From Liberibacter brunswickensis (lineage in GTDB: Bacteria; Pseudomonadota; Alphaproteobacteria; Rhizobiales; Rhizobiaceae), in contig NZ_JAAEJX010000003.1 of assembly GCF_036858155.1 (NCBI RefSeq), positions 1 through 64,000 on the forward strand: a stretch of DNA of 64,000 nt, written 5' to 3'. A model generated the notes under the pieces. That model was not told where the DNA came from. It ran no database searches and saw only the letters and a list, made by a program, of their open reading frames with translations. The position numbers and the translations under genes are program-made. Positions 10,158-17,770 of this stretch are shown one piece after another; positions within the stretch are counted from its first letter, which is position 1; each line of letters opens with the position of its first letter.

Positions 10158-11370
10158 ATGGGGCAACAACAATCGCCTTCTGCTCCTGATCCTAAACTAT
10201 TTCTTCCCAGGAATTATCGGGGAATATTACTAATTCTTTGATTAATGCGCATAGAGAGAATATGGATTAGATTACACCAGATAGTATCTTAAAGTATAAA
10301 CAAGATGGTATAGATAAAATAGTGGATCCTTTTATTGGTCGAGAAATATCTATGCCACACTACGTCCAAGAATATTCATTGCATCCCATCCAACAAGATA
10401 TTCATGATCGAAAAAATATGAATAGTCTTTTATTATCGGATCTCCTGAATCAGAAGATAAAAGATCTTTTTCCTAATAATAATAACGTTAATATTAAGAA
10501 AGATGTTTTTACTATGATTATCCTATAAGTGAATCTCATCAATATGAAAAATCTTTTTTAGATCGTTTACAGCCATTATTAAAAAAAGATCGTGAAGATT
10601 TAGAAACAAAATTATATAATAAAGGATTTAATCCAGGATCTGTTGCTTGGAATAGATCAATAGATGAAATAAATAGAAAATCAAATGATTTACGACTATC
10701 TGCATTTTTAAAAGCTGCTGAGGAACAAGATCGTTTAGATAATATACAAGCTAGACGTGCTTATTTTCATAATCTTGCTCAAGCACAAGAAGAGCATCAG
10801 AAAATTGCTAAAAAACAGCATTCTTTTCATGAAATTATGTCTATTATGCAGAGTATTAATCCATATAGATTTTCCGTACCTATCAAACATCCAACACCTA
10901 TTGCCAATATTGATTATTCGAAAATAGCTCAAGATGCGTATAAGAATAAATTATTAGAATGGAATGAAAATCAAAAAGAATTATATGATACAATCAATAC
11001 TGGTGTTAAATTGATGCCTATTGTTTCTGATCGTCGAATGAAACGTGATATCAAACCTGTAGCAAATCTATATCAATATCGATATCTATCAGATCCAAAA
11101 AATATACAACGAATTGGTGTAATCGCACAAGAAATTAATAAGATTCGCCCAGATTTTATTATTGAAAATAATCAAGGAATACAATCCGTTGATTATGGTC
11201 GTCTGTTTAATGTTGCAAAAATAAAGACAAAAAATAAAACGCGATTTGCACAACAAAAGTTCATTATACGAATAAATATAAATCTCAAAATTATCATATT
11301 TTTTTGTTGTGTGGTTCTGGCTATCAAAAAATATTTTTGTCGTATGATTTTAATCGCTATTTTTTTTTAA
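10158..11370 (+). pseudogene. Phage virion protein with C-terminal S74 chaperone domain, broken
   Basis: The N-terminus (MGQQQSPSAPDPK, ATG 10158 after TGAGG) matches phage proteins that begin MG..P.PPDP and carry 'N..QITPDG.L.Y..' repeats. A frameshift near 10200 moves the sequence to SQELSGNITNSLINAHREN, then an in-frame TAG replaces the expected Gln before ITPDSILKYK. A further shift near 10510 leads into YPISESHQYEKSFLDRLQPLL. The helical middle (LETKLYNKGFNPGSVAWNRS) and the end (SDRRMKRDIKPVANL, then RIGVIAQEI) form a peptidase S74 / intramolecular chaperone-type domain. The tail after about 11225 is lysine and phenylalanine rich and may be out of frame. Probably a virion-associated or ejection protein in the ancestor. 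Confidence 0.7.
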
Positions 11371-11380
11371 AGGAAAATAA

Positions 11381-12520
11381 ATGCCTCGTATTAGAGAATT
11401 GTATACTCTGCCAATTGGATCTAAGGCTTATCCTAATAGTAATATTAGTAGCAGTGCTTATAATAATCTATTAGAAGACCTAGCTTTTGATAACAATTGT
11501 CCTCGTCCTATTTCAGCAGGTGGAACAGGTGCAAATAATGCTGTTCAAGCTTGTATTAATTTAGGTATAGACAATGCTAGTAATCTTACCAAAGGTAAAA
11601 TTATTGAAACTTTATTACCTTTTTTACCTGTACAACAAGGAGGTGGAGAAGGGCAATTAAATAATAAAATATATTTGGGTTGGAATGGAATGCAACTCAT
11701 GTTGCAAGTTGATTTAACTTCAATGGGAGAAGTTTGGACATCGAAATTAGCTCCTATTGCTTTGCAAAGTTTAGCTGAACACGCTAAAAAACCAGATCAT
11801 ATTGTTTATACTAGCGATTCTAATGAATATTCTTCAATTCCTTTTCATTCTTTTATAAAAGAACTATTATCTTGTAAGGATGATGAAATATTACATAAAA
11901 TAATTTTCAAAAATGGTGCTAAATTTTATAAAGGTTCCCAGAAAATTGCCGAATTTATGGATGATGGAGATATAATGAATTGTAATCGCCAAAAAACGGT
12001 ATGGCAAGGAATTGATATTGCTCAATATACAGCTAATGATGCAATAGAAAAAGCAGAACAACGATATATTAAAAAAACTACAGTTTTAAATATGATGAGA
12101 GGTCCAGGATATATTTACTTTGATACTGATAATGGTGCTGTAGGATGTAGTTTTTTTCTATCTGATGAAAGATTGAAAAAGATACATGGAAAATCATCAT
12201 TTTCTGTACTAGAGAGTATTGAAAAATTCAAGTTTATAGATTTCAATTATCTTCCTGAAAGTGGGATGGATCCTTCATTGCGATATAATGTTGGTTTTTC
12301 CGCAAATAATTTAAAAGATATCAATGAATTATTCGTTGAGACAATTGGTGATTATATTACGCCTAATCCTACTGTTATTATCCCTTATCTCGCAAAAGCA
12401 TTACAAGAACTTTTACAAGAAGTAAAACAAAACTACGTAATATTATTGATAAACAAAATGAATTGCATCAAGAGCTATCTTAATAAATTTTATGGATCAA
12501 ATAGTTTCTATGAAATTTAG
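11381..12520 (+). CDS. Phage tail fibre protein with S74-like end (C-terminal frameshift)
   Basis: A 379-residue protein begins MPRIRELYTLP after AAAGGA. Near residue 46 is RPISAGGTGANNAVQACINLGI, the AGGTGA motif typical of trimeric tail fibres. The last third has LSDERLKKIHGKSSFSVLESIEKFKFIDF, an S74 intramolecular chaperone-like region that would trim or fold the fibre trimer. Near 12430 the present frame gives a hydrophobic ending, but another frame gives KLRNIIDKQNELHQELS and a stop, exactly the coiled-coil ending expected. I therefore infer a one-base slip about 30 codons from the end. The rest is intact. This gene would set host adsorption in the ancestral phage. Confidence 0.65.
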   Translation: MPRIRELYTLPIGSKAYPNSNISSSAYNNLLEDLAFDNNCPRPISAGGTGANNAVQACINLGIDNASNLTKGKIIETLLPFLPVQQGGGEGQLNNKIYLGWNGMQLMLQVDLTSMGEVWTSKLAPIALQSLAEHAKKPDHIVYTSDSNEYSSIPFHSFIKELLSCKDDEILHKIIFKNGAKFYKGSQKIAEFMDDGDIMNCNRQKTVWQGIDIAQYTANDAIEKAEQRYIKKTTVLNMMRGPGYIYFDTDNGAVGCSFFLSDERLKKIHGKSSFSVLESIEKFKFIDFNYLPESGMDPSLRYNVGFSANNLKDINELFVETIGDYITPNPTVIIPYLAKALQELLQEVKQNYVILLINKMNCIKSYLNKFYGSNSFYEI

Positions 12521-12845
12521 TTCATAAGTCATTTAAAATTTACGCAATTGCTTAATAGTAACAATAATTATTTTATTATTTACTTCTATTTTTTAATTAT
12601 CAGTTTTTCTTATTTAAAATAGTCTTATTAAATATGATTATACTTTCTCGCTAAAATTGAATTATTCATGTTATTGACTGTCTTTATTTTATATTGTGAC
12701 AGTACATCTTTTTTAATTTTTAAAAGAAATAAATTTTCGGGGATCATTTCATTCATTAGGAGTGATGTGTTCCATAATAAAATAATTTTAGAAGAACATA
12801 ATATTGAATAGGAAAAATCATTATACAATTAGGAAAGGTTATTGA
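12521..12845. other. Intergenic spacer between tail fibre and holin-like genes
   Basis: An AT-rich stretch with no convincing gene on either strand. An endolysin would often sit near here in a lysis cassette, but no lysozyme, amidase or peptidase motif was found. A GGAAAGG site at its end serves the next gene. Confidence 0.5.
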
Positions 12846-13262
12846 ATGAACTACATAATGAATCTAGTTGAAATATTTCAGCCTGTAGTAGTATTGGGAA
12901 TTTCTCTTGTTATTCTTATAATCGTTAAAGGAATTGTAGAGCCTTTAAAAAATTTATTAAAATTAACTGAAGAAACCAAGCAATTAGAAATAGAATCTGT
13001 ACTACGAGATAGTTTGCATAAGGCTGCAAGTAATGCTTTAAGTTTTGCTATATCAAAGTTTCAATCTTCTGAAATTACTCATGAAACTATTAAATTAGCA
13101 CAAGATTATCTTCGCAATAACAACCCTGATGCTGTAAATCAGCTAAATCTAGATGATCGTAAACTTAACGATATTATTCTTTCAAAAGCAAATTCATTTT
13201 CAAATTATTCTGATAATTCTACTACTAAAAATGAAATTGCTAATAATATTATAAAAAATTAA
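12846..13262 (+). CDS. Holin-like protein (LLH family type)
   Basis: A 138-residue protein with one strong N-terminal membrane segment (about residues 10-30, FQPVVVLGISLVILIIVKGI) followed by a charged helical tail containing SLHKAASNALSFAISKFQ. This layout fits the LLH-family phage holins, which have one membrane span and a long helical C-terminus. Holins time lysis by permeabilising the inner membrane. GGAAAGG lies 10 bases before the ATG. It is the last phage-like gene; no endolysin or spanin accompanies it in the window, so it may be an orphan. A non-phage membrane-anchored coiled-coil protein is the alternative. Confidence 0.5.
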   Translation: MNYIMNLVEIFQPVVVLGISLVILIIVKGIVEPLKNLLKLTEETKQLEIESVLRDSLHKAASNALSFAISKFQSSEITHETIKLAQDYLRNNNPDAVNQLNLDDRKLNDIILSKANSFSNYSDNSTTKNEIANNIIKN

Positions 13263-13732
13263 TAGCATACTTTTGTATTATTAAAGAATAAAATAAATAT
13301 GCAAAGTAAAAATTATTATTTTAGATAGTTCCTATGAATCTATAATAAATTTAATTGAATTGCATATTTTGATCCTCCCTCCTAAAAAGAGGGAGGATAA
13401 TAATAATAATTTAATTATTCTTTATGTATAGAATGTTTTTTTTATCATAATAATTAAATATAATTCTTATTAGTAATTCAATTACATAGAATATTTTTTA
13501 TATTAATGCATAAATAATTATTACAATAATTATTATATACAATTTTTTTAAAAAATATTACATAAATACTTGTTAATAAATTATATACAACAAAAATATA
13601 CTAAATATTATTTATATTTTTTAATCATAATACGATTAATTTCTTTTGATTTTATGTATTATATAGTAGCTTATACTCGGTTTTTTTAAAGTTATTATGA
13701 CTTATACTAAGAACATGTTAAGGAGATTAATA
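13263..13732. other. Spacer with GC-rich hairpin, upstream of outer-membrane gene
   Basis: No gene is seen on either strand. It holds the perfect hairpin at 13372-13398 and then about 300 bases of very AT-rich DNA that probably include the promoter of the outer-membrane protein gene. This is the boundary between the phage block and ordinary chromosome; no tRNA remnant or direct repeat marking an attachment site was seen. Confidence 0.5.
13372..13398. terminator. Perfect 10-bp hairpin
   Basis: Arms ATCCTCCCTC and GAGGGAGGAT pair perfectly around the 7-base loop CTAAAAA. It is by far the most GC-rich spot in the surrounding region. It lies 110 bases after the holin-like gene. A long T-run is lacking on both strands, so termination is likely but not certain. 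Confidence 0.5.
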
Positions 13733-14383
13733 ATGAATAATGTAAAATATAACAAGTATTTTGGTAGTACTATTACTAAAATGCTATTAAGCGGATTGTT
13801 TTTAGGATTAACTTCTTCTGCAGTAATGGCTAATAATTATTTCTATAGTGCTCCTCCTAAATTTGATGTTTATAATTCAAATTTCTCAAATTTTAGAGGA
13901 TTATATGCAGGTGCTAATTTTGTTAAGAAATACTCACAATATCCTATTAGTATTAATAATATTTATTTGAAAGATATTGTTACGGGTTATGATTTCCAAG
14001 ATGGAAGTTTAGTTTATGGTTGGTCATCTAGTACAGATGCTGATTTTTTAAGAACTGAGTATAATATGAACAATGTGTCCACTTCATTATTACTACGTAG
14101 TGGTTTTACTTTTGATAATTCAAATTCTTCTCTTTTTCAAAATACTCTTTTATATGGTTTTGGAGGAGTACGTGTAAGAGAGATTGAATCTATAAAAAGT
14201 ATAAATGATCTTTTAACAAGAAATCTAGTAGATAAAGTTGTTGGTGTAGGAATTGAAAAGAAGATTGCTGGTTTTTTATCACTTCGTACTGAATATGGTT
14301 TTGCATTAGCTAAGGGAACTTGTTTGTCATTAAGTGACTGGAGAAAAGGAGACTTTAAATTAGGTGCAGTTGTGCGTTTCTAA
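13733..14383 (+). CDS. Outer-membrane beta-barrel protein (Omp25-like)
   Basis: The preferred start is ATG 13733, since AGGAG lies at 13721-13725; an in-frame ATG 36 bases earlier lacks a site. The product is 216 residues. The N-terminus has a signal peptide (KMLLSGLFLGLTSSAVMA, cleavage after VMA about residue 35). FRGLYAGANF begins the barrel, with alternating strands such as VVGVGIEKKIAGFLSLRTEYGFA, and the chain ends KLGAVVRF with the C-terminal Phe needed by the barrel assembly machine. It is of the small porin-family type (Omp25/Omp31) common in Rhizobiales. The gene is flanked by hairpins on both sides and is probably monocistronic. Confidence 0.75.
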   Translation: MNNVKYNKYFGSTITKMLLSGLFLGLTSSAVMANNYFYSAPPKFDVYNSNFSNFRGLYAGANFVKKYSQYPISINNIYLKDIVTGYDFQDGSLVYGWSSSTDADFLRTEYNMNNVSTSLLLRSGFTFDNSNSSLFQNTLLYGFGGVRVREIESIKSINDLLTRNLVDKVVGVGIEKKIAGFLSLRTEYGFALAKGTCLSLSDWRKGDFKLGAVVRF

Positions 14384-14784
14384 TTTATTCCATTGTTAAT
14401 TACAAAATAAAATTTTTTGATCCTCTCCTGATTTATAAAAAGGGTAAGGATCTTTGTTACGTTTATATCGTATTTTAATAAATCATTATTAGTTTTGTTT
14501 TATTGCAGGAATAGGACGTGTTTATAATATATAACCTATAATTTTTGATATACTTTTAAAATTAAATTACGATCATTGCTTATTTATAACTTATTTCTAT
14601 TTTAATAGTTTAAGAAAAATATTTTCTCTAATAAAAGCATTAATTTATATTTTTGACTGAAGAATTTATTTTTATTCTTTGGTATAATATTCTTTATTGT
14701 GCGGTAATTATTATGCAATTTAATTGTTATTGAGATTGCATTTATATATTAAAATCATTTTTCTATATTACACTTGGAGAAAAT
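14384..14784. other. Spacer between outer-membrane gene and pyrC
   Basis: It has the hairpin at 14419-14452 and otherwise AT-rich DNA with no gene seen. The last part should contain the pyrC promoter; CTTGGAG at 14774-14780 is the pyrC ribosome site. Confidence 0.5.
14419..14452 (+). terminator. Terminator-like hairpin after outer-membrane gene
   Basis: GATCCT and AGGATC pair at the base, with a small internal loop and CC/GG pairs above, followed by TTTGTT. It lies 36 bases past the outer-membrane gene. Its base sequence resembles that of the hairpin upstream of the same gene. Confidence 0.5.
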
Positions 14785-15834
14785 ATGCAGAAAATTTCCT
14801 TACGATTTCCAGATGATTGGCATTTACATTTACGTGATGGGGAAATATTAAAAACTGTTCTCATGGATACTGTGAGGAATTTTAAAAGATCTCTTATTAT
14901 GCCTAATACTAGTCCTCCGATTATTACAACCTATGATGCAAGATGTTATCAAAAGAGAATTTTAGATGCAGTCCCTGTAGGATTTAACTTTTCTCCTTTG
15001 ATGACTATATATTTAACCAATAAAACAAATCCAGATGATGTGGAAGAAGGATTTGCTTCTGGATTAGTTAAAGCAGTAAAACTATATTTTGCTGGAAGTA
15101 CTACAAATTCTCAACATGGTGTAAGCAGTATTGATAGTGTAATGCCTGTATTGGAAAGGATGGAAAAAATAGGAATGCCACTGTGTATTCATGGAGAAAT
15201 ACCTGATAAGGACATTGATTTTTTTGATCGAGAATTGGTTTTTATAGAGAATATTTTAGATCCTTTACGTAATAAGCTACCAAACTTAAAAATTATTCTT
15301 GAACATATAACAACTTCAAATGGAATTGACTATGTTAACAAATCTTATAACATCGCAGGTTCTATTACTATTCATCATCTTATTATTAATAGAAACGCAA
15401 TGTTTCATAATGGTCTTAATCCACATTATTACTGCCTTCCAGTTCCTAAAAGAGAGGAACATCGTATTGCTCTTCGTAAAGCAGCCGTTTCTGGTAATCA
15501 AAGATTTTTTCTTGGCACTGATTCTGCTCCTCATTTAGATTCTTCTAAAGAATCATCTTCTGGTTGTGCTGGTATTTATACCGCCAAAAACTCTCTTAGT
15601 TGTCTTGCACAAGTATTTGAACAAGAAAATAAATTAGAAAATTTAGAAAAATTTGTCAGCATCAATGGTGCAATATGGTATGGAATGCCATTAAATAAAG
15701 GTAAGATATCGTTGATCAAACGTAAGAAACCCATTGTCTTTGATGAAAAAATTGAAACGCCTATTGGATCTATCACGATTTTTAATCCAAGATTTCCATT
15801 ATATTGGGAAGTAGCTCTTAATGATGATCTTTAA
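14785..15834 (+). CDS. pyrC: Dihydroorotase
   Basis: The zinc enzyme of de novo pyrimidine synthesis that closes carbamoyl-aspartate to dihydroorotate. The 349 residues match the E. coli-type (class II) enzyme in length. The metal-binding HLH is at residues 13-15 (DWHLHLRDGE), the lysine expected to be carbamylated is in KLYFAG about residue 99, further metal histidines are in CIHGE and LEHITT, and FLGTDSAPH carries the catalytic Asp. The ATG follows CTTGGAG by four bases. pyrE is 91 bases downstream on the same strand, so a pyrimidine pair is likely, with a small hairpin between them. Confidence 0.95.
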   Translation: MQKISLRFPDDWHLHLRDGEILKTVLMDTVRNFKRSLIMPNTSPPIITTYDARCYQKRILDAVPVGFNFSPLMTIYLTNKTNPDDVEEGFASGLVKAVKLYFAGSTTNSQHGVSSIDSVMPVLERMEKIGMPLCIHGEIPDKDIDFFDRELVFIENILDPLRNKLPNLKIILEHITTSNGIDYVNKSYNIAGSITIHHLIINRNAMFHNGLNPHYYCLPVPKREEHRIALRKAAVSGNQRFFLGTDSAPHLDSSKESSSGCAGIYTAKNSLSCLAQVFEQENKLENLEKFVSINGAIWYGMPLNKGKISLIKRKKPIVFDEKIETPIGSITIFNPRFPLYWEVALNDDL

Positions 15835-15866
15835 AATATTTATATAATGGTTGACTCATATAGCAT

Positions 15867-15883
15867 CTATCTGACATAGATAG
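15867..15883 (+). promoter_or_regulatory. Small hairpin in the pyrC-pyrE gap
   Basis: CTATCT and AGATAG pair around GACAT, and a T5 run follows within about eight bases. A TTGACT hexamer lies just upstream. It may be a pyrC terminator, a weak attenuator for pyrE, or an operator within a pyrE promoter. The stem is only 6 bp. Confidence 0.3.
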
Positions 15884-15925
15884 TTCGTGTTTTTAGTATT
15901 ATTAGAAGGATTTTATTATTAAGCA

Positions 15926-16627
15926 GTGATTCTTAATGATTTTTCAGAACAAAATTTAACATCAGAGTTAATAGCTAAGATTCTTTTTGAAATTAAAGCT
16001 GTTAATTTTTCCCCTAAAAATCCTTATCGTCTTACTTCAGGAATTGTTAGCCCCGTATACATAGATTGTCGAAAACTTATTTCGTTTGTGCGTGCTCGTT
16101 CAACGATTATGGATTTGACTGCAAAATTTGTATTGCGAAATATAGGATTTGAATCTATTGATATTATTGCAGGTGGAGAAACAGCAGGAATTCCATTTGC
16201 AACATTATTGGCTGAACGTTTGAATTTGCCAATGATATATATAAGGAAAAGAGTAAAAGGTCACGGTAAAAAATCTCAAATAGAAGGAAATTTTTTCAAA
16301 GGAGCGCGTGTTCTTATTATAGAAGACCTAATTACTCTAGGTAGTTCAATGTTTGATTTTATTAAGGTTATTCGTGGATCTGGTGGAATAGTTCAAGATG
16401 GAATTGGACTTTTTTATTACAATATACTTCCTGAAGTTTTAGAAAGATTTCGTGAAGATAATGTAAAACTTCATTATCTTTCTACATGGAAAGATGTTTT
16501 AGAAATATCAGAAAAACTAAAAATTTTCAACCAAGATGTTTTACAAGAAGTACGTTGTTTCCTTGACAGTCCTATGAAATGGTCAGAAAAAAACGGCGGT
16601 GCTGGAAAAATAGATTATAAAAAATAA
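15926..16627 (+). CDS. pyrE: Orotate phosphoribosyltransferase
   Basis: Transfers ribose-5-phosphate from PRPP to orotate, giving OMP in pyrimidine synthesis. The 233-residue chain contains LTSGIVSPVYIDCRKLI near residue 38, AGGETAGIPFATLLAERLNLPMIYIRK and the PRPP-binding loop VLIIEDLITLGSS near residue 130. Start is GTG 15926; an in-frame TAA just upstream (15920) excludes longer forms, and AGAAGGA lies about 15 bases before it, somewhat far. It is the rhizobial long form. It probably shares transcription with pyrC. Confidence 0.93.
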   Translation: MILNDFSEQNLTSELIAKILFEIKAVNFSPKNPYRLTSGIVSPVYIDCRKLISFVRARSTIMDLTAKFVLRNIGFESIDIIAGGETAGIPFATLLAERLNLPMIYIRKRVKGHGKKSQIEGNFFKGARVLIIEDLITLGSSMFDFIKVIRGSGGIVQDGIGLFYYNILPEVLERFREDNVKLHYLSTWKDVLEISEKLKIFNQDVLQEVRCFLDSPMKWSEKNGGAGKIDYKK

Positions 16628-16659
16628 TGTTATCATTATGTAACTTATTTTATTTATTA

Positions 16660-17268
16660 TCAAAAAATACTTATTTTCAAGGCTAGTAAAATAAAAATTA
16701 CAGCAGATATACGATTTTGTATCTTGATAATCTTAGGACTAGAAAATAATTCTCTCAATTTACCACTTATAATAGCGTAAATTAGAAGAACTATACTATC
16801 AATAAATACTAACGTAAACGACAAAATAAGAGATTGTGGAATTAAATCACGACTCATATTTAGATATGCAGGAACCATAGCAATAAAGAATACCCATGCT
16901 TTTCCATTTGTAAAATCTGTAATAAAACCTTTGGTAAAACGTTCTAATTTGCTAGACATAGGAATCTTATCTAAAGGAAGATCATTAAAGGGAGAATTCC
17001 AAGTGCTCCAAGCAGAATATAACAACCAAAAAGTTCCTAGTACTTTAATAACCATCATTGCATAGGTCAAATTAGATAAAAATTTTGTTCCTAAAGTAAC
17101 TGACAACATCAAGATAAATACTGCTACTTCTTGTCCTAAAATTAGAATTCTAGAAGGGCGCCATCCATGTTGTAATGCGTTATTAATGGTAAGAATATTA
17201 CCCGGACCAGGAGCGGTAGTAATTACTAGGCAGAAAATCACAAAAGAAATCCATGTTTCAAAACTCAC
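16660..17268 (-). CDS. LysE-family exporter
   Basis: A 202-residue inner-membrane protein of the LysE/RhtB amino-acid or metabolite exporter family. The N-terminal ITTAPGPGNILTINNALQHGWR is the family hallmark, followed by about six hydrophobic segments. Start is GTG 17268 with AAGGAG nine bases upstream. It converges with pyrE, whose stop is 32 bases away. The transported substrate cannot be told from sequence; homoserine, threonine or lysine export is known for relatives. Confidence 0.85.
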   Translation of the reverse strand: MSFETWISFVIFCLVITTAPGPGNILTINNALQHGWRPSRILILGQEVAVFILMLSVTLGTKFLSNLTYAMMVIKVLGTFWLLYSAWSTWNSPFNDLPLDKIPMSSKLERFTKGFITDFTNGKAWVFFIAMVPAYLNMSRDLIPQSLILSFTLVFIDSIVLLIYAIISGKLRELFSSPKIIKIQNRISAVIFILLALKISIF

Positions 17269-17770
17269 ACTTTATTCTCCTTTTTACTTTATTTTCATTA
17301 TTATATTATAGAGAAAATAGTATCTTGAAAAGTAACAACCGAAAATTTCATGTTTTTAATGAATTTATAAATCACTATTTCAAAGAATTACTTTATATTC
17401 TTGTATCTCATTAAATACGAAAATAGTATTTAAAAATCGTGATTTTATTACCTATAATAGATTATATTATTTTTTGCAATAGTAATTTACACTTTTGCAT
17501 AATTTAAAAATAATATTCAAAATATACCTAATATAAACATTGTTGTTTTATTATTATGCACTTATTTAATATATTACTAATAATATAATTTAAAATTATT
17601 AATAAAAATACTAATAATATATTTTCTATTATTGTGATTTATATGAAATACAAAAAATGATATTTAACAAGTTACGTAAGATGAAAAAAATAATTATACT
17701 TAAATAAAATCATAGTTAGTATTAAAAAAATATTTTTTTTTGAAATATATTAGATAAAAATCTAATACTA
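17269..17770. other. Long AT-rich spacer with one hairpin
   Basis: No gene, tRNA or known RNA was recognised. A perfect 8-bp hairpin lies at 17411-17433 (TTAAATAC / GTATTTAA, loop GAAAATA), within a weaker outer pair AAATCAC / GTGATTT (about 17370 and 17439). It lies downstream of gatB and upstream of the LysE gene, both on the minus strand. No T-run follows, so function is unknown. Confidence 0.4.

Noticed and set aside
259..13262. Attachment sites or integrase for the prophage
   Set aside because: No tRNA, direct repeat or recombinase gene was seen; the left edge lies outside the window.
15320..15538. Plus-strand 72-residue hydrophobic frame inside pyrC
   Set aside because: It is an out-of-frame shadow of the dihydroorotase gene with no start signal.
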